Positions 21,741 through 32,601 of a stretch of 64,000 bases of DNA are shown here, in pieces. The DNA comes from Streptomyces varsoviensis (lineage in GTDB: Bacteria; Actinomycetota; Actinomycetes; Streptomycetales; Streptomycetaceae). Position 1 is the first letter of the stretch; the number at the start of each line of letters is the position of its first letter. A model generated the notes under the pieces. That model saw only the letters and a list, made by a program, of their open reading frames with translations, did not search any database and was not told where the DNA came from. The DNA lies in the NCBI RefSeq assembly GCF_000718635.1, contig NZ_JOBF01000003.1, positions 496,001 to 560,000 on the forward strand. Direction: 5' to 3'. Both the position numbers and the translations under genes were made by a program.

Positions 21741-21782
21741 GCACAGGGCGCCCCCCGGTCGTACCGGGGAGAGCGCCCTGTG
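21741..21782 (-). terminator. Strong hairpin downstream of lepA
   Basis: GCACAGGGCGC (21741-21751) pairs with GCGCCCTGTGC (21772-21782), and inside it CCCGGT pairs with ACCGGG around a 3-nt loop. The long GC hairpin sits 70-110 nt after the lepA stop, the expected place for its terminator. There is no long U-tract, as is usual in streptomycetes. Confidence 0.65.
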
Positions 21783-21854
21783 CGGCGGTGGGAGGTTCCG
21801 GATCGGTTTCTTCGGCCCGGGGCGGGTGCGCCCCGGCCGGGACCCCGCCGGGAA

Positions 21855-23729
<1,875 letters not shown>

Positions 23730-23834
23730 GCAGGGTCCATTCGGTGATTGAACGCGGCTAGCGCGATCGGGCGCGGCTAGTCGGGGCTCGGGCATACCGC
23801 ACCATCGTCCCATGCGCGGCGGCCGCGGTCCGGT

Positions 23835-23864
23835 TTGGGAGGCCGGAGAGCCTGCTGGTAGCCT
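23835..23864 (+). promoter_or_regulatory. Predicted promoter of rpsT
   Basis: TTGGGA at 23835-23840 and TAGCCT at 23859-23864 are 18 nt apart, about 70 nt before the rpsT GTG. Read by eye. Confidence 0.4.
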
Positions 23865-23935
23865 GGTCCACCGTGCCTCCTGCCCTCTTCGGCGGGGCAC
23901 TCATCGAAATCCGACGAACCTGAGAAGGCTCTTTC

Positions 23936-24202
23936 GTGGCGAACATCAAGTCCCAGATGAAGCGGAACAAGACGAACGAGAAGGCGCGCCTGCGCAACAA
24001 GGCCGTCAAGTCCTCGCTCAAGACCGCGATCCGTCAGACCCGTGAGGCCGTTGCCGCCGGTGACCTGGAGAAGGCCACCGCTGCCGCCGCCCTCGCCGGT
24101 AAGAAGCTCGACAAGGCCGCCAGCCGTGGCGTGATCCACAAGAACGCCGCCGCCAACAAGAAGTCGGCGCTGGCCAAGCGGGTCGCCACCCTCCAGGGCT
24201 GA
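23936..24202 (+). CDS. rpsT: 30S ribosomal protein S20
   Basis: Protein of 88 aa, full length: [20 protein letters not shown] with the helical basic pattern of bS20 and the ending [17 protein letters not shown] start with AGAAGG upstream. It binds 16S rRNA early in 30S assembly. It is divergent from lepA and convergent with holA, which is the standard actinobacterial arrangement. Confidence 0.97.
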   Translation: MANIKSQMKRNKTNEKARLRNKAVKSSLKTAIRQTREAVAAGDLEKATAAAALAGKKLDKAASRGVIHKNAAANKKSALAKRVATLQG

Positions 24203-24668
24203 GGCCACTCGCGGTTCCACGGCTTGTCGTGGTTCTCGTAGCGGTTCCATAGCTTCACCAGCTCCATAGCTTCACCCCCGGGGGCAGCGTCCCCGGGACC
24301 GCCGGACAGGACTCAGCGGACCCTCTCTACCGCTCCGGTCCGGAAGCTCCAGCCATTGACTGGGGCACCGCGCCGCACACGAGCCTGCGTTCGCCACGCG
24401 GATGCGGCGCACACAGCGTGACCCCGAAGGCCCCGAGCCGCTCTTCCCCAGGGCGACCGGGGCCTTCGGCGTGTTCTGGTCCGGGGGGTACGTGGGTACG
24501 TGGGTATGCGTACGTGCGTGCGTACGTAGCTGCGCTGGGCGTACGTGCGGGGGCGCGCAGGGCGTACGTGCGGGGGCGTACCGGGCGTACGTGCGTAGCT
24601 GCATCGGACGCGCCGGCGTTACGCGGCGGGCGCGCCGTCACTGGCTCTGGGCGCGGGCCAGCGCCGCG
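24203..24668. other. 466-nt intergenic region with terminator and GTAC cluster
   Basis: Between convergent rpsT and holA. It holds a 12-bp perfect hairpin (24424-24469, listed separately) and, at 24489-24602, about ten copies of GTAC in contexts such as GCGTACGTGCG. No gene is convincing on either strand. Confidence 0.6.
24424..24469. terminator. Hairpin between convergent rpsT and holA
   Basis: CCGAAGGCCCCG (24424-24435) is perfectly complementary to CGGGGCCTTCGG (24458-24469) with a 22-nt loop. A probable bidirectional terminator. Confidence 0.6.
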
Positions 24669-25658
24669 TCACTGACCCCGGGCCCTGGCGGCGCGGGCCA
24701 CGGCGACTACGGCCTTCTCCAGGGCGTACTCCGGGTCGTCGCCGCCGCCCTTGACGCCCGCGTCGGCCTCGGCGACGGCGCGCAGCGCGACGGCGACGCC
24801 GTCCGCGGACCAGCCGCGCATCTGCTGCCGCACGCGGTCGATCTTCCAGGGCGGCATGCCCAGCTCACGGGCGAGGTCGCCGGGGCGCGCGCCGCGCGGC
24901 GCGGAGGCCAGCTTGCCGATCGCCCGTACGCCCTGGGCCAGCGCGCTGGTGATCAGTACGGGCGCGACGCCCGTCGCCATCGACCAGCGCAGCGCCTCCA
25001 GGGCCTCGGCGGCCCTGCCCTCCACGGCCCGGTCCGCGACGGTGAAGCTGGACGCCTCGGCGCGGCCCGTGTAGTAGCGGGCCACGACGGCCTCGTCGAT
25101 GGTGCCCTCGACGTCGGCGACGAGCTGGGAGCAGGCGCTGGCCAGCTCGCGCAGGTCGCTGCCGATGGCGTCCACGAGGGCCTGGCAGGCCTCGGGGGTC
25201 GCGGAGCGCCCGGTGGCGCGGAACTCGGAGCGGACGAATCCGAGCCGGTCCGCGGGCTTGGTCATCTTGGCGCAGGCCACCTCGCGGGCCCCCGCCTTGC
25301 GGGCCGCGTCCAGCAGCCCCTTGCCCTTGGCGCCGCCGGCGTGCAGCAGAACGAGCGTGATCTCCTCGGCTGGCGCCGAGAAATACGCCTTCACGTCCTT
25401 GATCGTGTCCGCGGAGAGGTCCTGGGCGTTGCGGACGACCACCACTTTGCGCTCGGCGAAGAGCGACGGGCTGGTCAGCTCGGCGAGCGTGCCGGGCTGG
25501 AGCGCGTCGGAGGTGAGGTCGCGCACGTCGGTGTCCGCGTCGGCGGCGCGGGCGGCCGCCACCACCTGCTGCACGGCTCGGTCGAGGAGAAGGTCCTCCT
25601 GGCCCACCGCGAGCGTGACGGGGGCGAGCAGGTCGTCGGGGGAAGGTTTCCTGGCCAT
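24669..25658 (-). CDS. holA: DNA polymerase III subunit delta
   Basis: Protein of 329 aa, the clamp-loader subunit that opens the beta sliding clamp. VTLAVGQEDLLLDRAVQQVV is followed by FAERKVVVVRNAQDLS, an AAA+-like core without a functional Walker A, and the C-terminal collar domain (LGMPPWKIDRVRQQMRGW). ATG 25658 gives MARKPSPDD; the frame stays open upstream but no ribosome site supports it. The position next to rpsT is conserved in actinobacteria. Confidence 0.93.
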   Translation of the reverse strand: MARKPSPDDLLAPVTLAVGQEDLLLDRAVQQVVAAARAADADTDVRDLTSDALQPGTLAELTSPSLFAERKVVVVRNAQDLSADTIKDVKAYFSAPAEEITLVLLHAGGAKGKGLLDAARKAGAREVACAKMTKPADRLGFVRSEFRATGRSATPEACQALVDAIGSDLRELASACSQLVADVEGTIDEAVVARYYTGRAEASSFTVADRAVEGRAAEALEALRWSMATGVAPVLITSALAQGVRAIGKLASAPRGARPGDLARELGMPPWKIDRVRQQMRGWSADGVAVALRAVAEADAGVKGGGDDPEYALEKAVVAVARAARARGQ

Positions 25659-25733
25659 CGCCGTCCAGCATCCCATGCGGCACTGACAGCACCGGGTGCG
25701 CCGGAGGCCGCGGGGGTGCCGGAGAATGTGAGG

Positions 25734-25982
25734 GTGAGCGACGTACGACATGTGCTGGTGCTGCCCGACCGCGATGCCGCGGAGGAGGTGGCCGAGTCCC
25801 TGGAGGACCGCTTCGGCGTGCGGGAGGAGCCGCAGCTCGTCCGGGACGCGCTGGCGGGCGAGGACGACGCCGAGGACGCGCAGTGGCTGGTGGTGATCGA
25901 GGACCCGGCGGGGCGGCTCGACGCGATGGCGCTGGACGCCTTCGCCGCCGAGTACGAGGGCTGGCGGGAGACCGGCCACTGA
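25734..25982 (+). CDS. Small acidic conserved protein
   Basis: Protein of 82 aa. GTG 25734 with GGAG 9 nt upstream gives SDVRHVLVLPDRDAAEEVAE; a GTG at 25728 is too close to the ribosome site. Strongly acidic (many E/D) with an alternating beta-alpha pattern and ending EYEGWRETGH. No signal peptide or membrane segment. I do not recognise a domain. It diverges from holA with a 75-nt gap. Followed by a gap of about 200 nt containing a 9-bp CACCGGTCG repeat (26102-26140). Confidence 0.65.
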   Translation: MSDVRHVLVLPDRDAAEEVAESLEDRFGVREEPQLVRDALAGEDDAEDAQWLVVIEDPAGRLDAMALDAFAAEYEGWRETGH

Positions 25983-26189
25983 TCCGCTCGTAGCGTTCCG
26001 TCGTCGACTCCGGGGGCGGGGGCTGCCCCCGGAGCCCCGGAGCCGGGCTGCTGGGGGGGGCGGCTCCCGGGCCGACGCCAGGGTGCCGGTCGGCCGGCGG
26101 TCCGGTGCCGGTCGCACCGGTCGCACCGGTCGCACCGGTGACGCCGACCGCGCCGGAGGCGCCAGTCGCCGCTCAGGCCGTCGCGCCGG

Positions 26190-27119
26190 TCACCCCGTCG
26201 CGCTGTGGCTCCCGGTCATGAGGGCGGCCAGGTCCTCGGGCTCCAGGAAGGACGGGGGCGGCGGCGGACCCCAGCTGAAGAGCCCCTTGGCACCTTCGAA
26301 GACCTCGGGTTTCCACGCCTGGTCGTCGACGACGCAGTCCATGTCGGAGTAGTACTCGCAGAAGTTGCCCGCCGGGTCCTTGAGGTACCAGAAGAAGTTG
26401 GACCCCGCGTGGTGCCGGCCGAGGCCCCAGACGTGCCGCTCCGGGTGGTCCTCCAGCATGGCCGTCGCGCCGCGGCCGATGTCGTCGACGTCGTCCACCT
26501 GCCAGGACGTGTGGTGCAGGAAGACGACGGGCGCCTTGTGGACGAGGATGTTGTGGTGGTCGGTGGAGCAGCGCAGGAACGCCGCTGAGTCCTTGATGTA
26601 GTCACTGGCCTTGAATCCGAGGCCGTCGCGGAAGAAGGCGGCGGTGGCGTCGTGGTCGGGGGTGCCGACGACGGCGTGGCCGAGCTTGCGCGGCCGGACC
26701 GGCCCGGTGCGCTGGGTGCCCGGCGCGCGCGAACCCACCCGCTCGACGCGCCCGGGCCCGTTGTACGGCGTGGCCGGGACCGCCGCCGGCGGGGCGAGCC
26801 GCGGGGCGACGTCGAGGACCGCGCGTAAGCCGGTGGCCTTGTCGTACGCGGTCAGGGAGGCGCCGGCGGTCTCGGCCGGCACGCCGAGGCGGGCGAGCCG
26901 GTGGGCCGCGGCGGCGAGGTCGTCGGGGTCGTCGACGCCGACGCGCACCTCGGTCAGGCGGCGTGTCGGGGCGTGTACGACGCGCAGTTGGCGGCCGCCG
27001 TCGCGGGTGGCGAACCAGCCGTCGCCGTCCGGGGCGAGGCCGAAGTCGGCGTAGTACGCGGCCGTCCCGGCGACATCGGGGACGCCCATGGTGATGGAGA
27101 TCAGACGGTGCAGTGCCAT
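26190..27119 (-). CDS. VOC-family (extradiol dioxygenase-like) protein
   Basis: Protein of 309 aa with two vicinal-oxygen-chelate modules. ATG 27119 has AAGGAG 8 nt upstream. Module 1 begins HRLISITMGVPDVAGTAAYY. Module 2 carries the likely iron ligands: His in KLGHAVVGTPDHDAT, His in LHHTSWQVDD and Glu in NFCEYYSDMD, in the order used by type I extradiol ring-cleaving dioxygenases. This suggests cleavage of a catechol-like aromatic, substrate unknown. Its start faces the GntR regulator gene across an AT-rich operator-like region, so it is probably the regulated target. Confidence 0.85.
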   Translation of the reverse strand: MALHRLISITMGVPDVAGTAAYYADFGLAPDGDGWFATRDGGRQLRVVHAPTRRLTEVRVGVDDPDDLAAAAHRLARLGVPAETAGASLTAYDKATGLRAVLDVAPRLAPPAAVPATPYNGPGRVERVGSRAPGTQRTGPVRPRKLGHAVVGTPDHDATAAFFRDGLGFKASDYIKDSAAFLRCSTDHHNILVHKAPVVFLHHTSWQVDDVDDIGRGATAMLEDHPERHVWGLGRHHAGSNFFWYLKDPAGNFCEYYSDMDCVVDDQAWKPEVFEGAKGLFSWGPPPPPSFLEPEDLAALMTGSHSATG

Positions 27120-27189
27120 GGCAGGGCTCCTTCGTCCGTCGTGCACAGCGGGCCGGCGACTGTCCGCGGACCCTTCTCCTTAATTGAGC

Positions 27190-27270
27190 ATGATGATTAT
27201 GAAGATACTGCGCCGCTGTTGTTTGCGGCGTCAAGTAGGTACGGCTGTAACATTCATAATGAATATCCGG
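27190..27270. promoter_or_regulatory. Putative GntR operator between dioxygenase and regulator genes
   Basis: The palindrome ATTCAT-A-ATGAAT lies at 27252-27264. The octamer ATTATGAA at 27196-27203 is the reverse complement of TTCATAAT inside that palindrome, about 57 bp away. Both lie in an unusually AT-rich patch between the divergent starts. FadR-type GntR proteins bind short palindromes of this kind, so this is a reasonable operator pair. Confidence 0.5.
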
Positions 27271-27287
27271 CCATGTCGAGGAGTGCC

Positions 27288-28016
27288 GTGAACACCGCCC
27301 GCCCCGCAGCACCCAGCCGGGCCGAACAGGCCGCGGGCCGCGTCGCCGCGCTGGCCAGGGACTCCGAACCCGGCACCCGCCTCGGCACCAAGGAGGAGCT
27401 GCGCGCCCAATGCGCCGTCTCCGTGGGGACGTTCAACGAATCCCTGCGGCTCCTCCAGGCGCGCGGCCTCGTGACCGTCCGCCCGGGGCCGGGCGGCGGG
27501 ATCTTCTCCTCCGAGCCGTCGCCGATGGTCAGGCTCGGCAACTCCGTCCTCGCCCTCGACGCGCGGGAGACGGATGTCGCCGAGGCCGTGCGCATCAGGG
27601 ACGCGCTCGACCCGCTGCTGATCGAGGACGCGCTCTGGCACGCCTCGCCGGCCGACTTCGCCCTGCTGCGCGGGCAGCTCGACGTGATGGCACGGGCCGT
27701 GGCCGCCGCCGACGCCGTCGCCTTCGTACGCGCCAACTGGCGGCTCCACGCCCAGATCGCGGCGATCAGCCCCAACGCCCTGCTCCGCTCGCTCTACAAC
27801 AACCTGCTGGACCTCATCGAGGCGCACACTCTGGGCGTCCTGCCGGGCGGCGAGCAGCCGCTCGGGGAGTACATCGCCCAACGCCACGAACTGCACCGCG
27901 ACATCGTGGACGCGCTGGAGCGGCGGGACCGCGACGCCGCGCTGCGGCTGATCCGCGAGCACCACACCAGCCCGCCGACTCCAGGGGGCGGCTCCCCGCG
28001 GCCGGACAGCCCTTGA
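27288..28016 (+). CDS. GntR-family transcriptional regulator (FadR subfamily)
   Basis: Protein of about 242 aa. Winged helix: GTRLGTKEELRAQCAVSVG, then TFNESLRLLQARGLVTVRPG and PGGGIF, the GntR signature. The C-terminal all-helical FCD ligand domain contains RIRDALDPLLIEDAL, NWRLHAQIA and QRHELHRDIVDALE, whose Asp/His residues bind a metal and organic acid in relatives. GTG 27288 has GAGGAG just upstream; ATG 27273 is an alternative. Divergent from the VOC dioxygenase gene, which it probably controls together with itself. Confidence 0.85.
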   Translation: MNTARPAAPSRAEQAAGRVAALARDSEPGTRLGTKEELRAQCAVSVGTFNESLRLLQARGLVTVRPGPGGGIFSSEPSPMVRLGNSVLALDARETDVAEAVRIRDALDPLLIEDALWHASPADFALLRGQLDVMARAVAAADAVAFVRANWRLHAQIAAISPNALLRSLYNNLLDLIEAHTLGVLPGGEQPLGEYIAQRHELHRDIVDALERRDRDAALRLIREHHTSPPTPGGGSPRPDSP

Positions 28017-28089
28017 CGTGCCGACCGTGACCGCCGCGCCCCGGCTCGTACGGGCCGGTGGCCGGGCGGACGGGAACCTCCGGTGACAG
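28017..28089. other. Gap after the GntR gene
   Basis: Short GC-rich spacer, part of a 450-nt stretch that holds only the broken gene described in the next entry. No terminator is obvious. Confidence 0.4.
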
Positions 28090-28565
28090 ATGGCGGAACC
28101 GCGCCCGGGGCGCCTGGCGCGTTCGTACATTGCCCACATACGAACGTTCGACGCCCGACCGGCCGCCCGCGAGGTCTCCCGTGACGCTGCCAGCACCCAG
28201 ACGATCCTCGCCGCCGGGCTCCTGGTGACCGCGCTGATCTGGGCCCGCTGACCGTCGACTTCGCGGGCCGCACCCTCGTCGGGGTGGCGGTCCCGGACGC
28301 CAACCCGCCGAACCTCGCCGCCAGGCTGACGCGCAACGGCGGACCGCGCCCCGAGGGCAGCCGCCTCACCCCGCCCCGCGTGCCGCTCAACAAGCGCAAC
28401 CATTTCAAGCTCCTCGTCCTGCTCTCCGGGGCCGGACCCAGGGACCGCGTCACGCTGGAGGGCTTCCTCAGCGGCGACACCGCCAAGAACACCATGCGCG
28501 CCTACGTCCACGTGCCCTGCGCCGATCTGCGGGCCCGCCCGGGCTCCCCCTGCGTCCAGCCCTGA
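28090..28565 (+). pseudogene. Probable frameshifted small membrane-protein gene
   Basis: An ATG at 28090 opens 53 codons ending with a hydrophobic helix (STQTILAAGLLVTALIWAR) and a TGA at 28249. A second frame takes over at about 28242 and runs to 28565 with protein-like sequence: LTVDFAGRTLVGVAVPDANP, VPLNKRNHFKLLVLLSG, VTLEGFLSGDTAKN. Read together with one frame change near 28240-28250 they give a membrane anchor followed by a globular beta-rich domain of about 100 aa. The 3' end overlaps comEC by about 100 nt on the other strand. It may be a decayed gene or a sequencing error; I know no family for it. Confidence 0.4.
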
Positions 28566-31296
28566 CCACCCCGGAGCCGTCCCCCACCACCGCGACCGGG
28601 CCGTCCGTGTCGGTACGCAGCACCGCAGCGCCACCGGACCGCAGCGCCGCGACCGTACGGGGCGCCGGGTGCCCGTACACGTTGTGCGCCCCGCACGAGA
28701 TCACGGCGAGCCGCGGCCGCACCCGGCGTATCAACTCCGGGTCCTGGTAGGCCGACCCGTGGTGGGCGACCTTGACGACATCCACCGCCGTCAGCTCCGG
28801 GTGCGCCGCCAACAGGGCCTGCTGCGCGGGCGGTTCGAGGTCCCCCAACAACAGCGCGGTCAGCCCGCCCGTACGGACGAGGAGTGTGACGCTCGCGTCA
28901 TTGGGCCCCTCCTCGACGGCCGCCCCCGCGGGCCCGGCCGCCGCCGGGGGCCACAGCACCTCCCACGACAGGCCGCCGACGTGCCGCCGCTCCCCCGGCA
29001 CCGCGGCGACCACCGGCACCCGTGCGGCGGCCGCCTCGCGCCGCACGGCCGCCACCTGCTCGGGCGGCTCCTCCAGCGTCGTCGTCTCGATCGCGCCGAC
29101 GGCCCGCCCGCGCAGCGCGCCGGGCAGCCCCTCGGTGTGATCGGCGTGGAAGTGGGTCAGCACCAGGAGCGGCACGGTCTCCACGCCGAGGTCGCTCAGG
29201 CACCGGTCGACGGCGCGGGGTTCGGGCCCGGCGTCCACCACGACGGCCGTGCCGGGACCGGCGGCCAGTACCAGCGCGTCGCCCTGCCCCACATCGCACG
29301 CCACCATGCGCCAGCCGGGCGGCGGCCAGCCGGTGACCGCCCGGGTCAGCGGGGCCGGCCGGACGACGGCGACGAGCAGCAGCAGCGCGACCGCCGCGCA
29401 CAGCAAGGGGTGGTGCAGCGCTCTCCGGCCCACGAACACCGCGGCCCCCGTGGCCCCCGCCAACAGCAACCCCCCGCCCCACCCCTCCGGCCAGCCGAAC
29501 TCCGCGCCCGGCAGCCCCGCGCCCGTACGGGCCACCGCGGCGATCCAGCCGGCCGGCCACCCCGCGAGCCAGGCCAGCCCCGCGGCCGCCGGCAGCGCGA
29601 GCGGCGCGACGGCGAGCGCCGCGAACCCGAGGACCGTGGCGGGGCCGACCGCCAGTTCCGCGAGGAGGTTGCAGGGAACGGCCACGAGGCTCACGCGGGC
29701 GGCCAGCACCACGACGACCGGGGCGCAGACCGCTTGCGCCGCGGCTGCGGCCGCCAGCGCCTCGGCCGCCCGCGGCGGCAGTCCTCTGTGCCGCAGGGCC
29801 GCGCTCCAGCGCGGGGCGATGGTCAGCAGGGCGGCGGTGGCCAGCACGGACAGCAGGAACCCGTAACTGCGCGCCAGCCACGGATCGTAGAAGACCAGCA
29901 GCATCACGGCCCCGGCCAGCGCGGGCAGCAGGGTGCGCCGCCGCCCCGTGCCGATGGCGAGCAGCGTGATGAGACCGCAGGCCGCGGCCCTGAGCACGCT
30001 GGGGTCCGGCCGGCACACGACGACGAACGCCAGCGTCAGCCCGCCGCCCAGCCACGCCGTCGCCCGCAGCGGCACCCCGAGCCGCGCCGCCAGCCCGCGC
30101 CGCTCCGCGCGCCCGGCGAGATGCGCGGGCCCGATCAGCAGCACGAGGATGATCGTCAGGTTGCTGCCGGACACCGCGAGCAGATGGGTCAGATCCGTCG
30201 CCCGGAACGCCGCGTCAAGCTCGGGCGACACCCGGGCCGTGTCGCCCACCACCAGCCCCGGCAACAGCGCGCGGGCGTCCGGGGCAAGCCCCTCCGTCGC
30301 GTCGCGCAACCCCGCGCGCAACCGCCCCGCCACGCGCTGCGCTGCCGTCGGCGGCCGGATCACCCGCGACGGCCCGCCCCCTCCGACACGCACCACGGCG
30401 GCGATCCGCTCACCCTCCCGCGCAGGCGGCGCCAACTGCCCCCGCACCCGCAGCCCCGTGGACGGCAGCAGCCCCAGCCACCGCGCCGACGGCCGCGCCT
30501 TGGCACCGAGCTGCCGGACGATGACCAGCACCGGGGCCCGGGTAACCGTCGTACGCCCGTCCACCGTGGTGACCCGGCCCGCCTCCGCCTCGAACATGAC
30601 GCCCGGCGCCGCCATCACCGCCCCGCGCACCCGCGGACGAATCACCCGCGGGTCCCCAGTGACCGTCAGCTCCACCGCCGCCTCGCCGTACTGCCGGGCC
30701 AGCCCCGGCAGCGGCCCGCGCCGCGTATCCGCACCATGCAGCGCGGCCGACGCCGCACCAGCCGCCGCACACAACAACACCCCCGCGACCGCCACCCTCA
30801 CTCCTTGCGCCCGCCACTCCCGTGCCGGTCCCCTGCCCAACAGCCCGCCCCCGCCTCCCCCCATCACGGAAGCCCTGCCCGGAGCGCTCCCCTCCTCCCT
30901 TCGCATCCCCGGAGCACCGCCCGGTCCGCTGTCCGCCGTCGCGCCGGGTGCATGCCCCACCTCCCGGCGCGCTGTCGGGTCCGCCGCCGTTCGTCCTGGC
31001 GGAGTTGGCGCGGGAGACGCCGGCGGCTCGACGGGTGGGGGTGGCTCAGAAACGCAGGGCGCGGGCCTCGCGGCTCGGCGGCGGGCGGTCAGGAGCAGGA
31101 GGACGGCCGCCAGGGTGGCGATCGCGCAGGCCACGGCGACGGTGGTGCCGGGGGCGGTCAGGGCGAGGGCGGCGGCCGCCCAGGTGGCGAGGGCGGGAAG
31201 GATGAGGCGCAGGTCGGGCGGGCCCTCCTGGCGGGGGTTGGCGGCGCCGTGCGGGGAGCGCGCGGCGGCGTGGACGGCGAGGCGGGCGGCGGTCAT
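28468..31296 (-). CDS. comEC: ComEC/Rec2-type competence membrane protein
   Basis: Protein of 942 aa. Several N-terminal helices are followed by a competence domain (residues about 340-600 with LLAVSGSNLTIILVLLIG) rich in membrane segments. A C-terminal MBL-fold domain has VLTHFHADHTEGLPGALRG, VVVDAGPEP, VAHHGSAYQDPE and ISCGAHNVYGHP. ComEC forms the DNA uptake channel in naturally competent bacteria; streptomycetes carry it without known competence. ATGA overlap with comEA. The last 25 or so residues (RRARGRRRAWCSWRCRR) are unlike the family and overlap the pseudogene, suggesting loss of the original stop. Confidence 0.9.
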   Translation of the reverse strand: MTAARLAVHAAARSPHGAANPRQEGPPDLRLILPALATWAAAALALTAPGTTVAVACAIATLAAVLLLLTARRRAARPAPCVSEPPPPVEPPASPAPTPPGRTAADPTARREVGHAPGATADSGPGGAPGMRREEGSAPGRASVMGGGGGGLLGRGPAREWRAQGVRVAVAGVLLCAAAGAASAALHGADTRRGPLPGLARQYGEAAVELTVTGDPRVIRPRVRGAVMAAPGVMFEAEAGRVTTVDGRTTVTRAPVLVIVRQLGAKARPSARWLGLLPSTGLRVRGQLAPPAREGERIAAVVRVGGGGPSRVIRPPTAAQRVAGRLRAGLRDATEGLAPDARALLPGLVVGDTARVSPELDAAFRATDLTHLLAVSGSNLTIILVLLIGPAHLAGRAERRGLAARLGVPLRATAWLGGGLTLAFVVVCRPDPSVLRAAACGLITLLAIGTGRRRTLLPALAGAVMLLVFYDPWLARSYGFLLSVLATAALLTIAPRWSAALRHRGLPPRAAEALAAAAAAQAVCAPVVVVLAARVSLVAVPCNLLAELAVGPATVLGFAALAVAPLALPAAAGLAWLAGWPAGWIAAVARTGAGLPGAEFGWPEGWGGGLLLAGATGAAVFVGRRALHHPLLCAAVALLLLVAVVRPAPLTRAVTGWPPPGWRMVACDVGQGDALVLAAGPGTAVVVDAGPEPRAVDRCLSDLGVETVPLLVLTHFHADHTEGLPGALRGRAVGAIETTTLEEPPEQVAAVRREAAAARVPVVAAVPGERRHVGGLSWEVLWPPAAAGPAGAAVEEGPNDASVTLLVRTGGLTALLLGDLEPPAQQALLAAHPELTAVDVVKVAHHGSAYQDPELIRRVRPRLAVISCGAHNVYGHPAPRTVAALRSGGAAVLRTDTDGPVAVVGDGSGVVRAGRRGSPGGPADRRRARGRRRAWCSWRCRR

Positions 31297-32501
31297 GGCT
31301 GGACCAGCGGGCGGAGGTCGGCGAAGCGGCGGGCGCCGATGCCGTTGACGCGCCGGAGTTCGTCGATGGACGTGAACCCGCCGTGCTGGGTGCGGTAGTC
31401 GAGGATGTGCTGGGCCAGCACGGGGCCGACGCCGGGGAGAGCGTCCAACTGCGTCGCGGTGGCGGAGTTGAGGCTGACCGGCCCGGCCGGGCCACCGGCG
31501 GCCCCACCCGCCGTACCGCCCGGCGCGACGGCTCCGGGCGAGGCCGGAGCGGCGGCCGGCGGCTTGCCCACCGCGATCTGTTCACCGTCCGTGAGGACCC
31601 TGGCCCGGTTCAGGCCACTGGTGTCCGTCCCCTCACGAACGCCACCGGCCGCCCTGAGCGCGTCGGCGACCCGCGACCCGGCCGGCAGCCGCCGTACGCC
31701 GGGGGTGCGTACCTTGCCCACGATGTCGACCACGACCCGCTGACCGTTCCGGCCCGCCATCGGCGGAGGGGCCGGGGTGGGTCGAGGGCTCGGCGCGTCG
31801 GCGACGGGCGCCCGTACCGTCTGCGGACGTCCGGTCCAGAAGTGGTGCACCGCGAAGACGCACACGGCCAACAACGCCGCCGCCACGGCGGCCAGCGTCT
31901 TCGGCTCGATGCCGCAACGAAGCTGCGCCCACAGGCGCGCCCGCTCCCCCAACCCGCGCGCCCAGTGCCCGCGCCGCCGCCTCCGGACGTGCTCCCCGGG
32001 ACCGCTGGAGCCTTCGCTGTCGCCTCCGCCGACAAGGCCGGTCGCGGGCCCCGCTGCCCGCTCCGGGCCCCGACCCGCGGCATTCTCCTCATCCCGACGA
32101 AACGCTTCGCGATGCCCCGACGCCCCTGCCCCCGGCGGAGGCGCTGGCACCGCCACCGGCACCGCCCCGGGCCCATCCCTCAGTCCCGACGCGGCAACCC
32201 GCGCACCCCAGCGGTCCCGCTCCTCGGAGCCCTCCGCGCCCGCCCCGAGAACCACCACCCGCCGCCCTCGCAGACCTGACGGGCCTGGCGCGCCTCGCGC
32301 GCCTGGCGCGCCTCTCGACGCCACACCCGGGCTCCGTCCCGGGCCCCGCCCCGCAGCCCCCGCGAAGAGTTCGGCCGCGCGCTCCCGCGCGGCAGCCTGA
32401 GCAGGACTCGGCGCGCGGCGCGAGACGCGGCGTCGCATGGCTCGTGGGTCGGGGCCGCGGCCGGGGCCCGTCGTCGCTGTGCGTGATCGTGATGGCGTCA
32501 T
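31293..32501 (-). CDS. comEA: ComEA-like DNA-binding protein
   Basis: Protein of about 402 aa. A long Arg/Gly/Pro-rich cytoplasmic part with no predicted fold is followed by one membrane helix (LAAVAAALLAVCVFAVHHFW near residue 205) and a Pro-rich linker. An SLBB domain follows ([20 protein letters not shown]), then a helix-hairpin-helix domain at the C-terminus (LNSATATQLDALPGVGPVLA, RVNGIGARRFADL) that binds double-stranded DNA. Start unclear: ATG 32501 is used; TTG 32549 and ATG 32438 are in frame. Coupled to comEC by ATGA. Confidence 0.87.
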   Translation of the reverse strand: MTPSRSRTATTGPGRGPDPRAMRRRVSRRAPSPAQAAARERAAELFAGAAGRGPGRSPGVASRGAPGARGAPGPSGLRGRRVVVLGAGAEGSEERDRWGARVAASGLRDGPGAVPVAVPAPPPGAGASGHREAFRRDEENAAGRGPERAAGPATGLVGGGDSEGSSGPGEHVRRRRRGHWARGLGERARLWAQLRCGIEPKTLAAVAAALLAVCVFAVHHFWTGRPQTVRAPVADAPSPRPTPAPPPMAGRNGQRVVVDIVGKVRTPGVRRLPAGSRVADALRAAGGVREGTDTSGLNRARVLTDGEQIAVGKPPAAAPASPGAVAPGGTAGGAAGGPAGPVSLNSATATQLDALPGVGPVLAQHILDYRTQHGGFTSIDELRRVNGIGARRFADLRPLVQP

Positions 32502-32601
32502 GTCGAACGACGGTAGGCACGATCGGCCGATCTCGCTGCGAGCCCCCAATTTCCGTGGATAACTCGCCAGTTGTGGATAACCCGGTCACCCGCGAGGGTG
32601 A

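Noticed and set aside
24489..24602. Possible RNA gene in the rpsT-holA gap
   Set aside because: No tRNA or known ncRNA secondary structure could be built; only the terminator hairpin and GTAC repeats are seen.
28669..31398. 909-codon plus-strand frame opposite comEC
   Set aside because: Arg/Pro/Gln-rich shadow; comEC motifs on the other strand are decisive.
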